NCBI RefSeq assembly: GCF_029227915.1
Contig: NC_079876.1
Span: 4,218,001 to 4,282,000 of the forward strand
Source: Hydractinia symbiolongicarpus
Lineage: Eukaryota; Cnidaria; Hydrozoa; Anthoathecata; Hydractiniidae
Length of the DNA: 64,000 nt
Direction of reading: 5' to 3'
Shown here piece by piece: positions 49,501 to 63,467 of the stretch. The translations under genes were made by a program, and so were the position numbers. The notes below the pieces were generated by a model that was given only the letters and a program-made list of their open reading frames with translations, made no database searches and was not told the origin of the DNA. The stretch's first letter is position 1, and every line of letters begins with the position of its first letter.

Positions 49501-51809
49501 AAATTTTAAATGAAGCGCTACTACAGCGCCCAGTGTAATCGCTGAGTTCCGGCAATCATGTCAAATTAAAAATAATGTTATTTCTTGGAGTCCAATTGTC
49601 TCACTTATAACATTTATAAAGTCACAGTCCAAAATCAGTTCAATTAAATCCCACAGTCAATCGTTTCACTGCTAAAAGCGATGCAACCTAGTAATATTGG
49701 AAAAATATCGCTAAATACATGTTGGTACGAGTATGTGACGCAACCGTTGTAACTGAAGCAGATTGATATCGTTAGAAAGTCAATGAAATGTAGTTTTTGA
49801 AACTGTCGTTATTTCTTCAGCGCGCGATAACGGCTAGGATTGGTCCCACAGTAAAAATGACTTAACTATCTAAATTTTTAGATGAAGTGCTACCACAGCG
49901 CCCAGTGTAATCGCTGAGTTCCGGCAATCATGTCAAATTAAGAAGAATGTTATTTCTTGGAGTCCAATTGTCTCATTTATCACATTTATCAATTCACAGC
50001 CCAATATCAGTTCAATTAAGTCCCACTGTCAATCGTTTCACTGTTAAAAGCGATACAACCTAGTATTACCGGAAAGATATCACGAAATACATTTTGGTAA
50101 GAATATGTGACTTAGCTGTTGTAACTCAAACGGATTGATACTGTTAGAAAGTCAATGAAATGTACTTTTTGAAACTGTCGCTATTTTTTCAGAGCGGGAT
50201 AACGACTAGGATTGGTCCCACAGTAAGAAATGACTTATTTATCTAAATTCTTAAATGAAGCGCTACCATAGCGCCCAGTGTAATCACAGAGTTCCGGCAA
50301 TCATGTCAAATTAAAAGGAAATGTTATTTCTTGGAGTCCAATTGTCTCACTTATAACATTTATAAGGTCACAGTCAAAAATCAGTTCAATTTAATCCCAC
50401 AGTTAATCATTTCACTGTTAAAAGCGATGCAACCTATTAATATGAGAAAATTATCGCTAAATACATGTTGGTACGAATATATGACTCATCCGTTGTAACT
50501 CAAACGGATTGATGCTGTTAGAAAGTCAATGAAATGTAGTTTTTGAACCTGTCTCTATTTCTTCAGCGCGCGATAACGGCTAGGATTGGTCCCACAGTAA
50601 AAATGACTTAACTATCTAAATTTTTAGATGAAGTGCTACCACAGCGCCCAGTGTAATCGCTGAGTTCCGGCAATCATGTCAAATTAAGAAGAATGTTATT
50701 TCTTGGAGTCCAATTGTCTCATTTATCACATTTATCAATTCACAGCCCAATATCAGTTCAATTAAGTCCCACTGTCAATCGTTTCACTGTTAAAAGCGAT
50801 ACAACCTAGTATTACCGGAAAGATATCACGAAATACATTTTGGTAAGAATATGTGACTTAGCTGTTGTAACTCAAACGGATTGATACAGTTAGAAAGTCA
50901 ATGAAATGTACTTTTTGAAACTGTCGCTATTTTTTCAGAGCGGGATAACGACTAGGATTGGTCCCACAGTAAGAAATGACTTATTTATCTAAATTCTTAA
51001 ATGAAGCGCTACCACAGCGCCCAGTGTAATCGCAGAGTTCCGGCAATCATGTCAAATTAAAAGGAAATGTTATTTCTTGGAGTCCAATTGTCTCACTTAT
51101 AACATTTATAAGGTCACAGTCAAAAATCATTTCAATTTAATCCCACAGTTAATCATTTCACTGTTAAAAGCGATGCAACCTATTAATATGAGAAAATTAT
51201 CGCTAAATACATGTTGGTACGAATATATGACTCATCCGTTGTAACTCAAACGGATTGATGCTGTTAGAAAGTCAATGAAATGTAGTTTTTGAACCTGTCT
51301 CTATTTCTTCAGCGCGGGATAACGGCTAGGATTGGTCCCACAGTAAAAAATGACTTATTTATCTAAATTTTTAAATGAAGCGCTACCACAGCGACCAGTG
51401 TAATCGCTGAGTTCCGGCAATCATGTCAAATTAAGAAGAATGTTATTTCTTGTAGTCCAATTGTCTCACTTATAACATTTATAAAGTCACAGTCCAAAAT
51501 CAGTTCAATTAAGTCCCACAGTCAATCGTTTCACTGCTAAAAGCGATGCAACCTAGTAATATTGGAAAAATATCGCTAAATACATGTTGGTACGAGTATG
51601 TGACGCAACCGTTGTAACTGAAGCAGATTGATATCGTTAGAAAGTCAATGAAATGTAGTTTTTGAAACTGTCGCTATTTCTTCAGCGCACGATAACGGCT
51701 AGGATTAGTCCCACAGTAAAAATGACTTAACTATCTAAATTCTTAAATGAAGCGCTACCACAGCGCTCAGTGTAATCGCTGAGTTCCGGCAATCATGTCA
51801 AATTAAAAA
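46591..51809 (+). repeat. 14-monomer HOR, copy 1 of second 20-kb unit
   Basis: Matches 26,464-31,682 at +20,127, including the agtttatgaaac pair and the doubled C-A dimer. Private changes include gctaccatagcgc near 50,264 and gatacagttag near 50,884. Confidence 0.96.
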
Positions 51810-54800
51810 GAATGTTATTTCTTGGAGTCCAATTGTCTCACTTATAAAATTTATAAGGTCCCAGTCAAAAATCAGTTCAATTTAATCCCACAGTCAATCA
51901 TTTCACTGTTAAAAGCGATGCAACCTATTAATATGAGAAAATTATCGCTAAATACATGTTGGTACGAATATATGACTCATCCGTTGTTACTCAAACGGAT
52001 TGATGCTGTTAGAAAGTCAATGAAATGTAGTTTTTGAAACTGTCTCTATATCTTCAGCGCGGGATAACGGCTAGGATTGGTCCCACAGTAAAAAATGACT
52101 TATTTATCTAAATTTTTAAATGAAGCGCTACCAAAGCGACCAGTGTAATCGCTGAGTTCCTGCAATCATGTCAAATTAAGAAGAATGTTATTTCTTGTAG
52201 TCCAATTGTCTCACTTATAACATTTATAAAGTCACAGTCCAAAGTCAGTTCAATTAAATCCCACAGTCAATCGTTTCACTGTTAAAAGCGATGCAACCTA
52301 TTAATATTGGAAAAATATCGCTAAATACATGTTGGTACGAGTATGTGACGCAACCGTTGTAACTGAAGCGGATTGATACCGTTAGAAAGTCAATGAAATG
52401 TAGCTTTTGAAACTGTCGCTATTTCTTCAGCGCGCGATAACGGCTAGGATTAGTCCCACAGTAAAAATGACTTAACTATCTAAATTTTTAAATGAAGTGC
52501 TACCAAAGCGCCCAGTGTAATCGCTGAGTTCCGGCAATCACGTCAAATTAAGAAGAATGTTATTTCTTGGGGTCCAGTTTTCTCATTTATCACATTTATC
52601 AGGTCACAGTCCAAAGTTAGTTCAATTAAGTCACACAGTCAATCGTTTCACTGTTAATAGCGATGCAACATAGTAATATCAGAAAAATATCGCTAAACAC
52701 ATGTTGGTACGGATATGTGACCCAACCGTTGTAACTCACACGGACTGTAACCGTTAGAAAGTCAATGAAATGTAGTTTTTGAAACTGTCGCTATTTCTTC
52801 AGCGCGCGATAACAGATAGGATTGGTCTTACAGTAAGAAATGACATATTTATCTAAAATTTTAAATGAAGCGCTACCACAGCGCCCAGTGTAATCGCTGA
52901 GTTCCGGCAATCATGTCAAATTAAAAATAATGTTATTTCTTGGAGTCCAATTGTCTCACTTATAACATTTATAAGGTCACAGCTCAAAATCAGTTCCAAT
53001 TAAGTCCCACAGTCAATCGTTTCACTGTTAAAAGCGATACAACCTAGTATTACCGGAAAGATATCACGAAATACATTTTGGTACGAGTATGTGACGCAAC
53101 CGTTGTAACTGAAGAGGATTGATACCGTTAGAAAGTCAATGAAATGTAGTTTTTGAAACTGTCGCTATTTCTTCAGCGCGCGATAACGGCTAGGATTGGT
53201 CCAACAGTAAAAATGACTTAATTATCTAAATTTTAAAATGAAGTGCTACCACAGCGCCCAGTGCAATCTCTGAGTTCCGGCAATCACGTCAAATTAAGAA
53301 GAATGTTATTTCTTGGAGTCCAATTGTCTCACTTATAACACTTATAAGGTCACAGCCCAATATTAGTTCAATTAAGTCCCACAGTCAATCGTTTCACTGT
53401 TAAAAGCGATACAACCTAGTATTACCGGAAAGATATCACGAAATACATTTTGGTAAGAATATGTGACTCAGCCGTTGCAACTCAAACGGATGGTACTGTT
53501 AGAAAGTCAATGAAATGTACTTTTTGAAACTGTCGCTATTTCTTCAGAGCGGGATAACGGCTAGGATTGGTCCCACAGTAAGAAATGACTTATTTATCTA
53601 AATTCTTAAATGAAGCGCTACCACAGCGCCCAGTGTAATCGCTGAGTTCCGGCAATCATGTCAAATTAAAAAGAATTTTATTTCTTGGAGTCCAATTGTC
53701 TCACTTATAACATTTATAAGGTCACAGTCAAAAATCAGTTCAATTTAATCCCACAGTCAATCGTTTCACTGTTAAAAGCGATGCAACCTATTAATATGAG
53801 AAAATTATCGCTAAATACATGTTGGTACGAATATGTGACTCATCCGTTGTAACTCAAACGGATTGATGCTGTTAGAAAGTCAATGAAATGTAGTTTTTGA
53901 TACTGTCTCTATTTCTTCAGCGCGGGATAACGGCTAGGATTGGTCCCACAATATAAAATGACTTATTTATCTAAATTTTTAAATAAAGCGCTACCACAGC
54001 GACCAGTGTAATCGCTGAGTTCCGGCAATCATGTCAAATTAAGAAGAATGTTATTTCTTGTAGTCCAATTGTCTCACTTATAACGTTTATAAAGTCACAG
54101 TCCAAAATCAGTTCAATTAAGTCCCACAGTCAATAGTTTCACTGTTAAAAGCGATGCAACCTAGTAATGTTGGAAAAATATCGCTAAATACATGTTGGTA
54201 CGAGCATGTGACGCAACAGTTGTAACTGAAGCGGATTGATACCGTTAGAAAGTCAATGAAATGTAGTTTTTGATACTGTCTCTATTTCTTCAGCGCGGGA
54301 TAACGGCTAGGATTGGTCCCACAATATAAAATGACTTATTTATCTAAATTTTTAAATGAAGCGCTACCACAGCGACCAGTGTAATCGCTGAGTTCCGACA
54401 ATCATGTCAAATTCAGAAGAATGTTATTTCTTGTAGTCCAATTGTCTCACTTATAACGTTTATGAAGTCACAGTCCAAAATCAGTTCAATTAAGTCCCAC
54501 AGTCAATCGTTTCACTGTTAATAGCGATGCAACATAGTAATATCAGAAAAATATCGCTAAATACATGTTGGTACGGATATGTGACCCAACCGTTGTAACT
54601 CACACGGACTGTAACCGTTAGAAAGTCAATGAAATGTAGTTTTTGAAACTGTCGCTATTTCTTCAGCGCGCGATAACAGATAGGATTGGTCTTACAGTAA
54701 GAAATGACATATTTATCTAAAATTTTAAATGAAGCGCTACTACAGCGCCCAGTGTAATCGCTGAGTTCCGGCAATCATGTCAAATTAAAAATAATGTTAT

Positions 54801-57028
54801 TTCTTGGAGTCCAATTGTCTCACTTATAACATTTATAAAGTCACAGTCCAAAATCAGTTCAATTAAGTCCCACAGTCAATCGTTTCACTGCTAAAAGCGA
54901 TGCAACCTAGTAATATTGGAAAAATATCGCTAAATACATGTTGGTACGAGTATGTGACGCAACCGTTGTAACTGAAGCAGATTGATATCGTTAGAAAGTC
55001 AATGAAATGTAGTTTTTGAAACTGTCGTTATTTCTTCAGCGCGCGATAACGGCTAGGATTGGTCCCACAGTAAAAATGACTTAACTATCTAAATTTTTAG
55101 ATGAAGTGCTACCACAGCGCCCAGTGTAATCGCTGAGTTCCGGCAATCATGTCAAATTAAGAAGAATGTTATTTCTTGGAGTCCAATTGTCTCATTTATC
55201 ACATTTATCAATTCACAGCCCAATATCAGTTCAATTAAGTCCCACTGTCAATCGTTTCACTGTTAAAAGCGATACAACCTAGTATTACCGGAAAGATATC
55301 ACGAAATACATTTTGGTAAGAATATGTGACTTAGCTGTTGTAACTCAAACGGATTGATACTGTTAGAAAGTCAATGAAATGTACTTTTTGAAACTGTCGC
55401 TATTTTTTCAGAGCGGGATAACGACTAGGATTGGTCCCACAGTAAGAAATGACTTATTTATCTAAATTCTTAAATGAAGCGCTACCACAGCGCCCAGTGT
55501 AACCACAGAGTTCCGGCAATCATGTCAAATTAAAAGGAAATGTTATTTCTTGGAGTCCAATTGTCTCACTTATAACATTTATAAGGTCACAGTCAAAAAT
55601 CAGTTCAATTTAATCCCACAGTTAATCATTTCACTGTTAAAAGCGATGCAACCTATTAATATGAGAAAATTATCGCTAAATACATGTTGGTACGAATATA
55701 TGACTCATCCGTTGTAACTCAAACGGATTGATGCTGTTAGAAAGTCAATGAAATGTAGTTTTTGAACCTGTCTCTATTTCTTCAGCGCGCGATAACGGCT
55801 AGGATTGGTCCCACAGTAAAAATGACTTAACTATCTAAATTTTTAGATGAAGTGCTACCACAGCGCCCAGTGTAATCGCTGAGTTCCGGCAATCATGTCA
55901 AATTAAGAAGAATGTTATTTCTTGGAGTCCAATTGTCTCATTTATCACATTTATCAATTCACAGCCCAATATCAGTTCAATTAAGTCCCACTGTCAATCG
56001 TTTCACTGTTAAAAGCGATACAACCTAGTATTACCGGAAAGATATCACGAAATACATTTTGGTAAGAATATGTGACTTAGCTGTTGTAACTCAAACGGAT
56101 TGATACTGTTAGAAAGTCAATGAAATGTACTTTTTGAAACTGTCGCTATTTTTTCAGAGCGGGATAACGACTAGGATTGGTCCCACAGTAAGAAATGACT
56201 TATTTATCTAAATTCTTAAATGAAGCGCTACCACAGCGCCCAGTGTAATCGCAGAGTTCCGGCAATCATGTCAAATTAAAAGGAAATGTTATTTCTTGGA
56301 GTCCAATTGTCTCACTTATAACATTTATAAGGTCACAGTCAAAAATCAGTTCAATTTAATCCCACAGTTAATCATTTCACTGTTAAAAGCGATGCAACCT
56401 ATTAATATGAGAAAATTATCGCTAAATACATGTTGGTACGAATATATGACTCATCCGTTGTAACTCAAACGGATTGATGCTGTTAGAAAGTCAATGAAAT
56501 GTAGTTTTTGAACCTGTCTCTATTTCTTCAGCGCGGGATAACGGCTAGGATTGGTCCCACAGTAAAAAATGACTTATTTATCTAAATTTTTAAATGAAGC
56601 GCTACCACAGCGACCAGTGTAATCGCTGAGTTCCGGCAATCATGTCAAATTAAGAAGAATGTTATTTCTTGTAGTCCAATTGTCTCACTTATAACATTTA
56701 TAAAGTCACAGTCCAAAATCAGTTCAATTAAGTCCCACAGTCAATCGTTTCACTGCTAAAAGCGATGCAACCTAGTAATATTGGAAAAATATCGCTAAAT
56801 ACATGTTGGTACGAGTATGTGACGCAACCGTTGTAACTGAAGCAGATTGATATCGTTAGAAAGTCAATGAAATGTAGTTTTTGAAACTGTCGCTATTTCT
56901 TCAGCGCACGATAACGGCTAGGATTAGTCCCACAGTAAAAATGACTTAACTATCTAAATTCTTAAATGAAGCGCTACCACAGCGCTCAGTGTAATCGCTG
57001 AGTTCCGGCAATCATGTCAAATTAAAAA
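51810..57028 (+). repeat. 14-monomer HOR, copy 2 of second 20-kb unit
   Basis: Matches 31,683-36,901 at +20,127. It lacks the single-base variants seen near 32,386, 32,490, 33,188 and 35,763 of the first unit, so those changes probably arose after the duplication. gtgtaaccacag near 55,498 is private. Confidence 0.96.
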
Positions 57029-57947
57029 GAATGTTATTTCTTGGATTCCAATTGTCTCACTTATAAAATTTATAAGGTCACAGTCAAAAATCAGTTCAAT
57101 TTAATCCCACAGTCAATCATTTCACTGTTAAAAGCGATGCAACCTATTAATATGAGAAAATTATCGCTAAATACATGTTGGTACGAATATATGACTCATC
57201 CGTTGTTACTCAAACGGATTGATGCTGTTAGAAAGTCAATGAAATGTAGTTTTTGAAACTGTCTCTATATCTTCAGCGCGGGATAACGGCTAGGATTGGT
57301 CCCACAGTAAAAAATGACTTATTTATCTAAATTTTTTAATGAAGCGCTACCACAGCGCCCAGTGTAATCGCTGAGTTCCGGCAATCATGTCAAATTAAAA
57401 ATAATGTTATTTCTTGGTGTCCAATTGTCTCACTTATAACATTTATAAGGTCACAGTCAAAAATCAGTTCAATTTAATCCCACAGTCAATCGTTTCACTG
57501 TTAAAAGCGATGCAACCTATTAATATGAGAAAATTATCGCTATATACATGTTGGTACGAATATGTGACTCATCCGTTGTAACTCAAACGGATTGATGCTG
57601 TTAGAAAGTCAATGAAATGTAGTTTTTGATACTGTCTCTATTTCTTCAGCGCGGGATAACGGCTAGGATTGGTCCCACAATATAAAATGACTTATTTATC
57701 TAAATTTTTAAATAAAGCGCTACCACAGCGACCAGTGTAATCGCTGAGTTCCGGCAATCATGTCAAATTAAGAAGAATGTTATTTCTTGTAGTCCAATTG
57801 TCTCACTTATAACGTTTATAAAGTCACAGTCCAAAATCAGTTCAATTAAGTCCCACAGTCAATAGTTTCACTGTTAAAAGCGATGCAACCTAGTAATGTT
57901 GGAATAATATCGCTAAATACATGTTGGTACGAGTATGTGACGCAACC
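57029..57947 (+). repeat. 14-monomer HOR, copy 3 of second unit, twice deleted
   Basis: Starts as the partial copy 3 (cttggattcc at 57,040). Between 57,338 and 57,352 it jumps ahead two monomers to the cttggtgtcc monomer (tag at 57,413). Between 57,419 and 57,456 it jumps two more, into the cgctatatacatg monomer (57,538). One stretch of about 120 bp therefore holds two independent in-register deletions of about 745 bp each. Confidence 0.9.
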
Positions 57948-59439
57948 GTTGTAACTGAAGCGGATTGATACCGTTAGAAAGTCAATGAAATGTAGTTTTT
58001 GATACTGTCTCTATTTCTTCAGCGCAGGATAACGGCTTGGATTGGTCCCACAATATAAAATGACTTATTTATCTAAGTTTTTAAATGAAGCGCTACCACA
58101 GCGACCAGTGTAATCGCTGAGTTCCGGCAATCATGTCAAATTAAGAAGAATGTTATTTCTTGTAGTCCAATTGTCTCACTTATAACGTTTATGAAGTCAC
58201 AGTCCAAAATCAGTTCAATTGAGTCACACAGTCAATAGTTTCACTGTTAAAAGCGATGCAACCTAGTAATTTTGGAAAAATATCGCTAAATACATGTTGG
58301 TACGAGTATGTGACGCAACCGTTGTAACTGAAGCGCATTGATACCGTTAGAGAGTCAATGAAATGTAGTTTTTGAAACTGTCGCTATTTCTTCAGCGCGC
58401 GATAACGGCTAGGATTGGTCCCACAGTAAAAATGACTTAATTATCTAAGTTTTTAAATGAAGTGCTACCACAGCGCCCAGTGTAATCGCTGAGTTCCGGC
58501 AATCACGTCAAATTAAGAAGAATGTTGTTTCTTGGAGTCCAATTTTCTCATTTATCACATTTATCAGGTCACAGTCCAAAGTTAGTTCAATTAAGTCACA
58601 CAGTCAATCGTTTCACTGTTAAAAGCGATGTAACCTAGTAATATCAGAAAAATATCGCTAAATATATGTTGGTACGAATATGTGACCCAACCGTTGTAAC
58701 TCACACGGACTGTAACCGTTAGAAAGTCAATGAAATGTAGTTTTTGAAACTGTCGCTATTTCTTCAGCGCGCGATAACAGATAGGATTGGTCTTACAGTA
58801 AGAAATGACATATTTATCTAAATTTTTAAATGAAGCGCTACCACAGCGCCCAGTGTAATCGCTGAGTTCCGGCAATCATTTCAAATTAAAAAGAATGTTA
58901 TTTCTTGGAGTCCAATTGTCTCACTTATAACATTTATAAGGTCACAGCCCAAAATCAGTTCCAATTACGTCCCACAGTCAATCGTTTCACTGTTAAAAGC
59001 GATACAACCTAGTATTACCGGAAAGATATCACGAAATACATTTCGGTAAGAATATGTGACTCAACCGTTGTAACTCAAACGGATTGATACTGTTAGAAAG
59101 TCAATGAAATGTACTTTTTGAAACTGTCTCTATTTCTTCAGAGCGGGATAACGGCTAGGATTGGTCCCACAGTAAGAAATGACATATTTATCTAAATTTT
59201 TAAATGAAACGCTACCACAGCGACCAGTGTAATCGCTAAGTTCCGGCAATCATGTCAAATTAAAAAGAATGTTATTTCTTGGAGTCCAATTGTCTCACTT
59301 ATAACATTTATAAGGTCACAGTCAAAAATCAGTTCAATTTAATCCCACAGTCAATCGTTTCACTGTTAAAAGCGATGCAACATATTAATATGAGGAAATT
59401 ATCGCTAAATACATGTTGGTACGAATATGTGACTCATCC
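57948..59439 (+). repeat. Four-monomer HOR (1,492 bp), second 20-kb unit, copy 1
   Basis: Matches 39,311-40,802 at +18,637 (gcgcaggataac at 58,021). Confidence 0.92.
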
Positions 59440-60490
59440 GTTGTAACTGAAGCGGATTGATACCGTTAGAAAGTCAATGAAATGTAGTTTTTGATACTGT
59501 CTCTATTTCTTCAGCGCAGGATAACGGCTTGGATTGGTCCCACAATATAAAATGACTTATTTATCTAAGTTTTTAAATGAAGCGCTACCACAGCGACCAG
59601 TGTAATCGCTGAGTTCCGGCAATCATGTCAAATTAAGAAGAATGTTATTTCTTGTAGTCCAATTGTCTCACTTATAACGTTTATGAAGTCACAGTCCAAA
59701 ATCAGTTCAATTGAGTCCCACAGTCAATAGTTTCACTGTTAAAAGCGATGCAACCTAGTAATTTTGGAAAAATATCGCTAAATACATGTTGGTACGAGTA
59801 TGTGACGCAACCGTTGTAACTGAAGCGCATTGATACCGTTAGAGAGTCAATGAAATGTAGTTTTTGAAACTGTCGCTATTTCTTCAGCGCGCGATAACGG
59901 CTAGGATTGGTCCCACAGTAAAAATGACTTAATTATCTAAGTTTTTAAATGAAGTGCTACCACAGCGCCCAGTGTAATCGCTGAGTTCCGGCAATCACGT
60001 CAAATTAAGAAGAATGTTGTTTCTTGGAGTCCAATTTTCTCATTTATCACATTTATCAGGTCACAGTCCAAAGTTAGTTCAATTAAGTCACACAGTCAAT
60101 CGTTTCACTGTTAAAAGCGATGTAACCTAGTAATATCAGAAAAATATCGCTAAATATATGTTGGTACGAATATGTGACCCAACCGTTGTAACTCACACGG
60201 ACTGTAACCGTTAGAAAGTCAATGAAATGTAGTTTTTGAAACTGTCGCTATTTCTTCAGCGCGCGATAACAGATAGGATTGGTCTTACAGTAAGAAATGA
60301 CATATTTATCTAAATTTTTAAATGAAGCGCTACCACAGCGCCCAGTGTAATCGCTGAGTTCCGGCAATCATTTCAAATTAAAAAGAATGTTATTTCTTGG
60401 AGTCCAATTGTCTCACTTATAACATTTATAAGGTCACAGCCCAAAATCAGTTCCAATTACGTCCCACAGTCAATCGTTTCACTGTTAAAA
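59440..60490 (+). repeat. Four-monomer HOR, second 20-kb unit, copy 2
   Basis: Matches 40,803-41,786 at +18,637 up to about 60,422. It then continues with the monomer that the first unit has lost (cagcccaaaatcagttcc, attacgtccc). Confidence 0.9.
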
Positions 60491-61979
60491 GCGATACAAC
60501 CTAGTATTACCGGAAAGATATCACGAAATACATTTCGGTAAGAATATGTGACTCAACCGTTGTAACTCAAACGGATTGATACTGTTAGAAAGTCAATGAA
60601 ATGTACTTTTTGAAACTGTCTCTATTTCTTCAGAGCGGGATAACGGCTAGGATTGGTCCCACAGTAAGAAATGACTTATTTATCTAAATTCTTAAATGAA
60701 GCGCTACCACAGCGCCCAGTGTAATCGCTGAGTTGCGGCAATCATGTCAAATTAAGAAGAATGTTATTTCTTGGAGTCCAATTGTCTCACTTTCACATTT
60801 ATAAGGTCGCAGCCCAAAATCAGTTCAATTAAGTCCCACAGCCAATTGTTTCACTGTTAAAAGCGATGCAACCTAGTAATACCGGAAAGACATCACGAAA
60901 TACATGTTGGTAAGAATATATGACTCAACCGTTGTAGCTCAAAGGGATTGATGCTGTTAGAAAGTCAATGAAATGTACTTTTTGAAACTGTCTCTATTTC
61001 TTCAGCGCGGTCTAACGGCTAGGATTGGTCATACAGTAAGAAATGACATATTTATCTAAATTTTTAAATGAAACGCTACCACAGCGACCAGTGTAATCGC
61101 TAAGTTCCGGCAATCATGTCAAATTAAAAAGAATGTTATTTCTTGGAGTCCAATTGTCTCACTTATAACATTTATAAGGTCACAGTCAAAAATCAGTTCA
61201 ATTTAATCCCACAGTCAATCGTTTCACTGTTAAAAGCGATGCAACATATTAATATGAGGAAATTATCGCTAAATACATGTTGGTACGAATATGTGACTCA
61301 TCCGTTGTAACTCAAACGGATTGATGCTGTTAGAAATTCAATGAAATGTAGTTTTTGATACTGTCTCTATTTCTTCAGCGCGGGATAACGGCTAGGATTG
61401 GTCCCACAATTTAAAATGATTATTTATCTAAATTTTTAAATGAAGCGCTACTACAGCGACCAGTGTAATCGCTGAGTTCCGGCAATCATGTCAAATTAAG
61501 AAGAATGTTATTTCTTATGGTCCAATTGTCTCACTTATAACGTTTATGAAGTCACAGTCCAAAATCAGTTCAATTAAGTCCCACAGTCAATAGTTTCACT
61601 GTTAAAAGCGATGCAACCTAGTAATGTTGGAAAAATATCGCTACATACATGTTGGTACGAGTATGTGACGCAACCGTTGTAACTGAAGCGGATTGATACC
61701 GTTAGAGAGTCAATGAAATGTAGTTTTTGAAACTGTCGCTATTTCTTCAGCGCGCGATAACGGCTAGGATTGGTCCCACAGTAAAAATGACTTAAATATC
61801 TAAATTTTTAAATGAAGTGCTACCACAGCGCCCAGTGTAATCGCTGAGTTCCGGCAATCACGTCAAATTAAGAAGAATGTTGTTTCTTGGAGTCCAATTT
61901 TCTCATTTATCACATTTATCAGGTCACAGTCCAAAGTTAGTTCAATTAAGTCACACAGTCAATCGTTTCACTGTTAAAA
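60491..61979 (+). repeat. Four-monomer HOR (~1,489 bp) of the right end, copy 1
   Basis: Tags: acatttcggtaag, gagttgcggc (60,730), ctcactttcac, gcggtctaacgg, atgaggaaattatc, cttatggtcc (61,514), cgctacatacatg and gttgtttcttgg. The next unit repeats them at +1,488 to +1,489. Marker order is the same as in 13,200-14,700. Confidence 0.9.
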
Positions 61980-63467
61980 GCGATACAACCTAGTATTACC
62001 GGAAAGATATCACGAAATACATTTCGGTAAGAATATGTGACTCAACCGTTGTAACTCAAACGGATTGATACTGTTAGAAAGTCAATGAAATGTACTTTTT
62101 GAAACGGTCTCTATTTCTTCAGAGCGGGATAACGGCTAGGATTGGTCCCACAGTAAGAAATGACTTATTTATCTAAATTCTTAAATGAAGCGCTACCACA
62201 GCGCCCACTGTAATCGCTGAGTTTTGGCAATCATGTCAAATTAAGAAGAATGTTATTTCTTGGAGTCCAATTGTCTCACTTTCACATTTATAAGGTCGCA
62301 GCCCAAAATCAGTTCAATTAAGTCCCACAGCCAATTGTTTCACTGTTAAAAGCGATGCAACCTAGTAATACCGGAAAGATATCACGAAATACATGTTGGT
62401 AAGAATATATGACCCAACCGATTTGCTCAAATAGATTGATGCTGTTAGAAAGTCAATGAAATGCACTTTTTGAAACTGTCTCTATTTCTTCAGCGCGGTC
62501 TAACGGCTAGGATTGGTCTTACAGTAAGAAATGACATATTTATCTAAATTTTTAAATGAAACGCTACCACAGCGCCCAGTGTAACCGCTGAGTTCCGGCA
62601 ATCATGTCAAATTAAAAAGAATGTTATTTCTTGGAGTCAAATTGACTCACTTATAACGTTTATGAAGTCACAGTCCAAAATCAGTTCAATTAAGTCCCAC
62701 AGTCAATAGTTTCACTGTTAAAAGCGATGCAACATATTAATATGAGGAAATTATCGCTAAATACATGTTGGTACGAGTATGTGACGCAACCGTTGTAACT
62801 GAAGCGGATTGATACCGTTAGAAAGTCAATGAAATGTAGTTTTTGATACTGTCTCTATTTCTTTAGCGCGGGATAACGGCTAGGATTGGTCCCACAATTT
62901 AAAATGATTATTTATCTAAATTTTTAAATGAAGCGCTACCACAGCGACCAGTGTAATCGCTGAGTTCCGGCAATCATGTCAAATTAAGAAGAATGTTATT
63001 TCTTATGGTCCAATTGTCTCACTTATAATGTTTATGAAGTCACAGTCCAAAATCAGTTCAATTAAGTCCCACAGTCAATAGTTTCACTGTTAAAAGCGAT
63101 GCAACCTAGTAATGTTGGAAAAATATCGCTACATACATGTTGGTACGAGTATGTGACGCAACTGTTGTAACTGAAGCGGATTGATACCGTTAGAGAGTCA
63201 ATGAAATGTAGTTTTTGAAACTGTCGCTATTTCTTCAGCGCGCGATAACGGCTAGGATTGGTCCCACAGTAAAAATGACTTAAATATCTAAATTTTTAAA
63301 TGAAGTGCTACCATAGCGCCCAGTGTAATCGCTGAGTTCCGGCAATCACGTCAAATTAAGAAGAATGTTGTTTCTTGGAGTCCAATTTTCTCATTTATCA
63401 CATTTATCAGGTCACAGTCCAAAGTTAGTTCAATTAAGTCACACAGTCAATCGTTTCACTGTTAAAA
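61980..63467 (+). repeat. Four-monomer HOR of the right end, copy 2
   Basis: Second unit (gagttttggc at 62,219, cttatggtcc at 63,002). Its second monomer, near 62,620, is a hybrid: the left end reads cttggagtcaaattgac with aacgtttatgaag, the middle is A-type (atgaggaaattatc), and the right half B-type (gagtatgtgacgcaac). The right boundary of the 20-kb duplication, 62,597, lies inside this unit. Confidence 0.88.

Larger units (their letters stand above)
42843..62597 (+). repeat. 54-monomer tandem segmental duplication, unit 2 (19,755 bp, 53 monomers)
   Basis: Second copy of 22,716-42,842. The offset is 20,127 up to about 57,337, then 19,382 to about 57,457, then 18,637 to about 60,422, and 19,755 from about 61,536 to the end (gtgtaaccgctg near 62,580). 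The steps equal a loss of 2 monomers, another loss of 2, then a gain of 3 relative to unit 1. I noticed only scattered single-base differences in the first 14 kb, for example gtccatttg/gtccaattg at 23,874/44,001 and gcgccgagtg/gcgcccagtg near 32,386/52,513. Confidence 0.94.

Noticed and set aside
22716-62597. The 20-kb duplication as a pure assembly artefact.
   Set aside because: Not excluded, but unlikely. The two units differ by three in-register indels at different places and by scattered single bases private to each, which a duplicated contig piece would not show.
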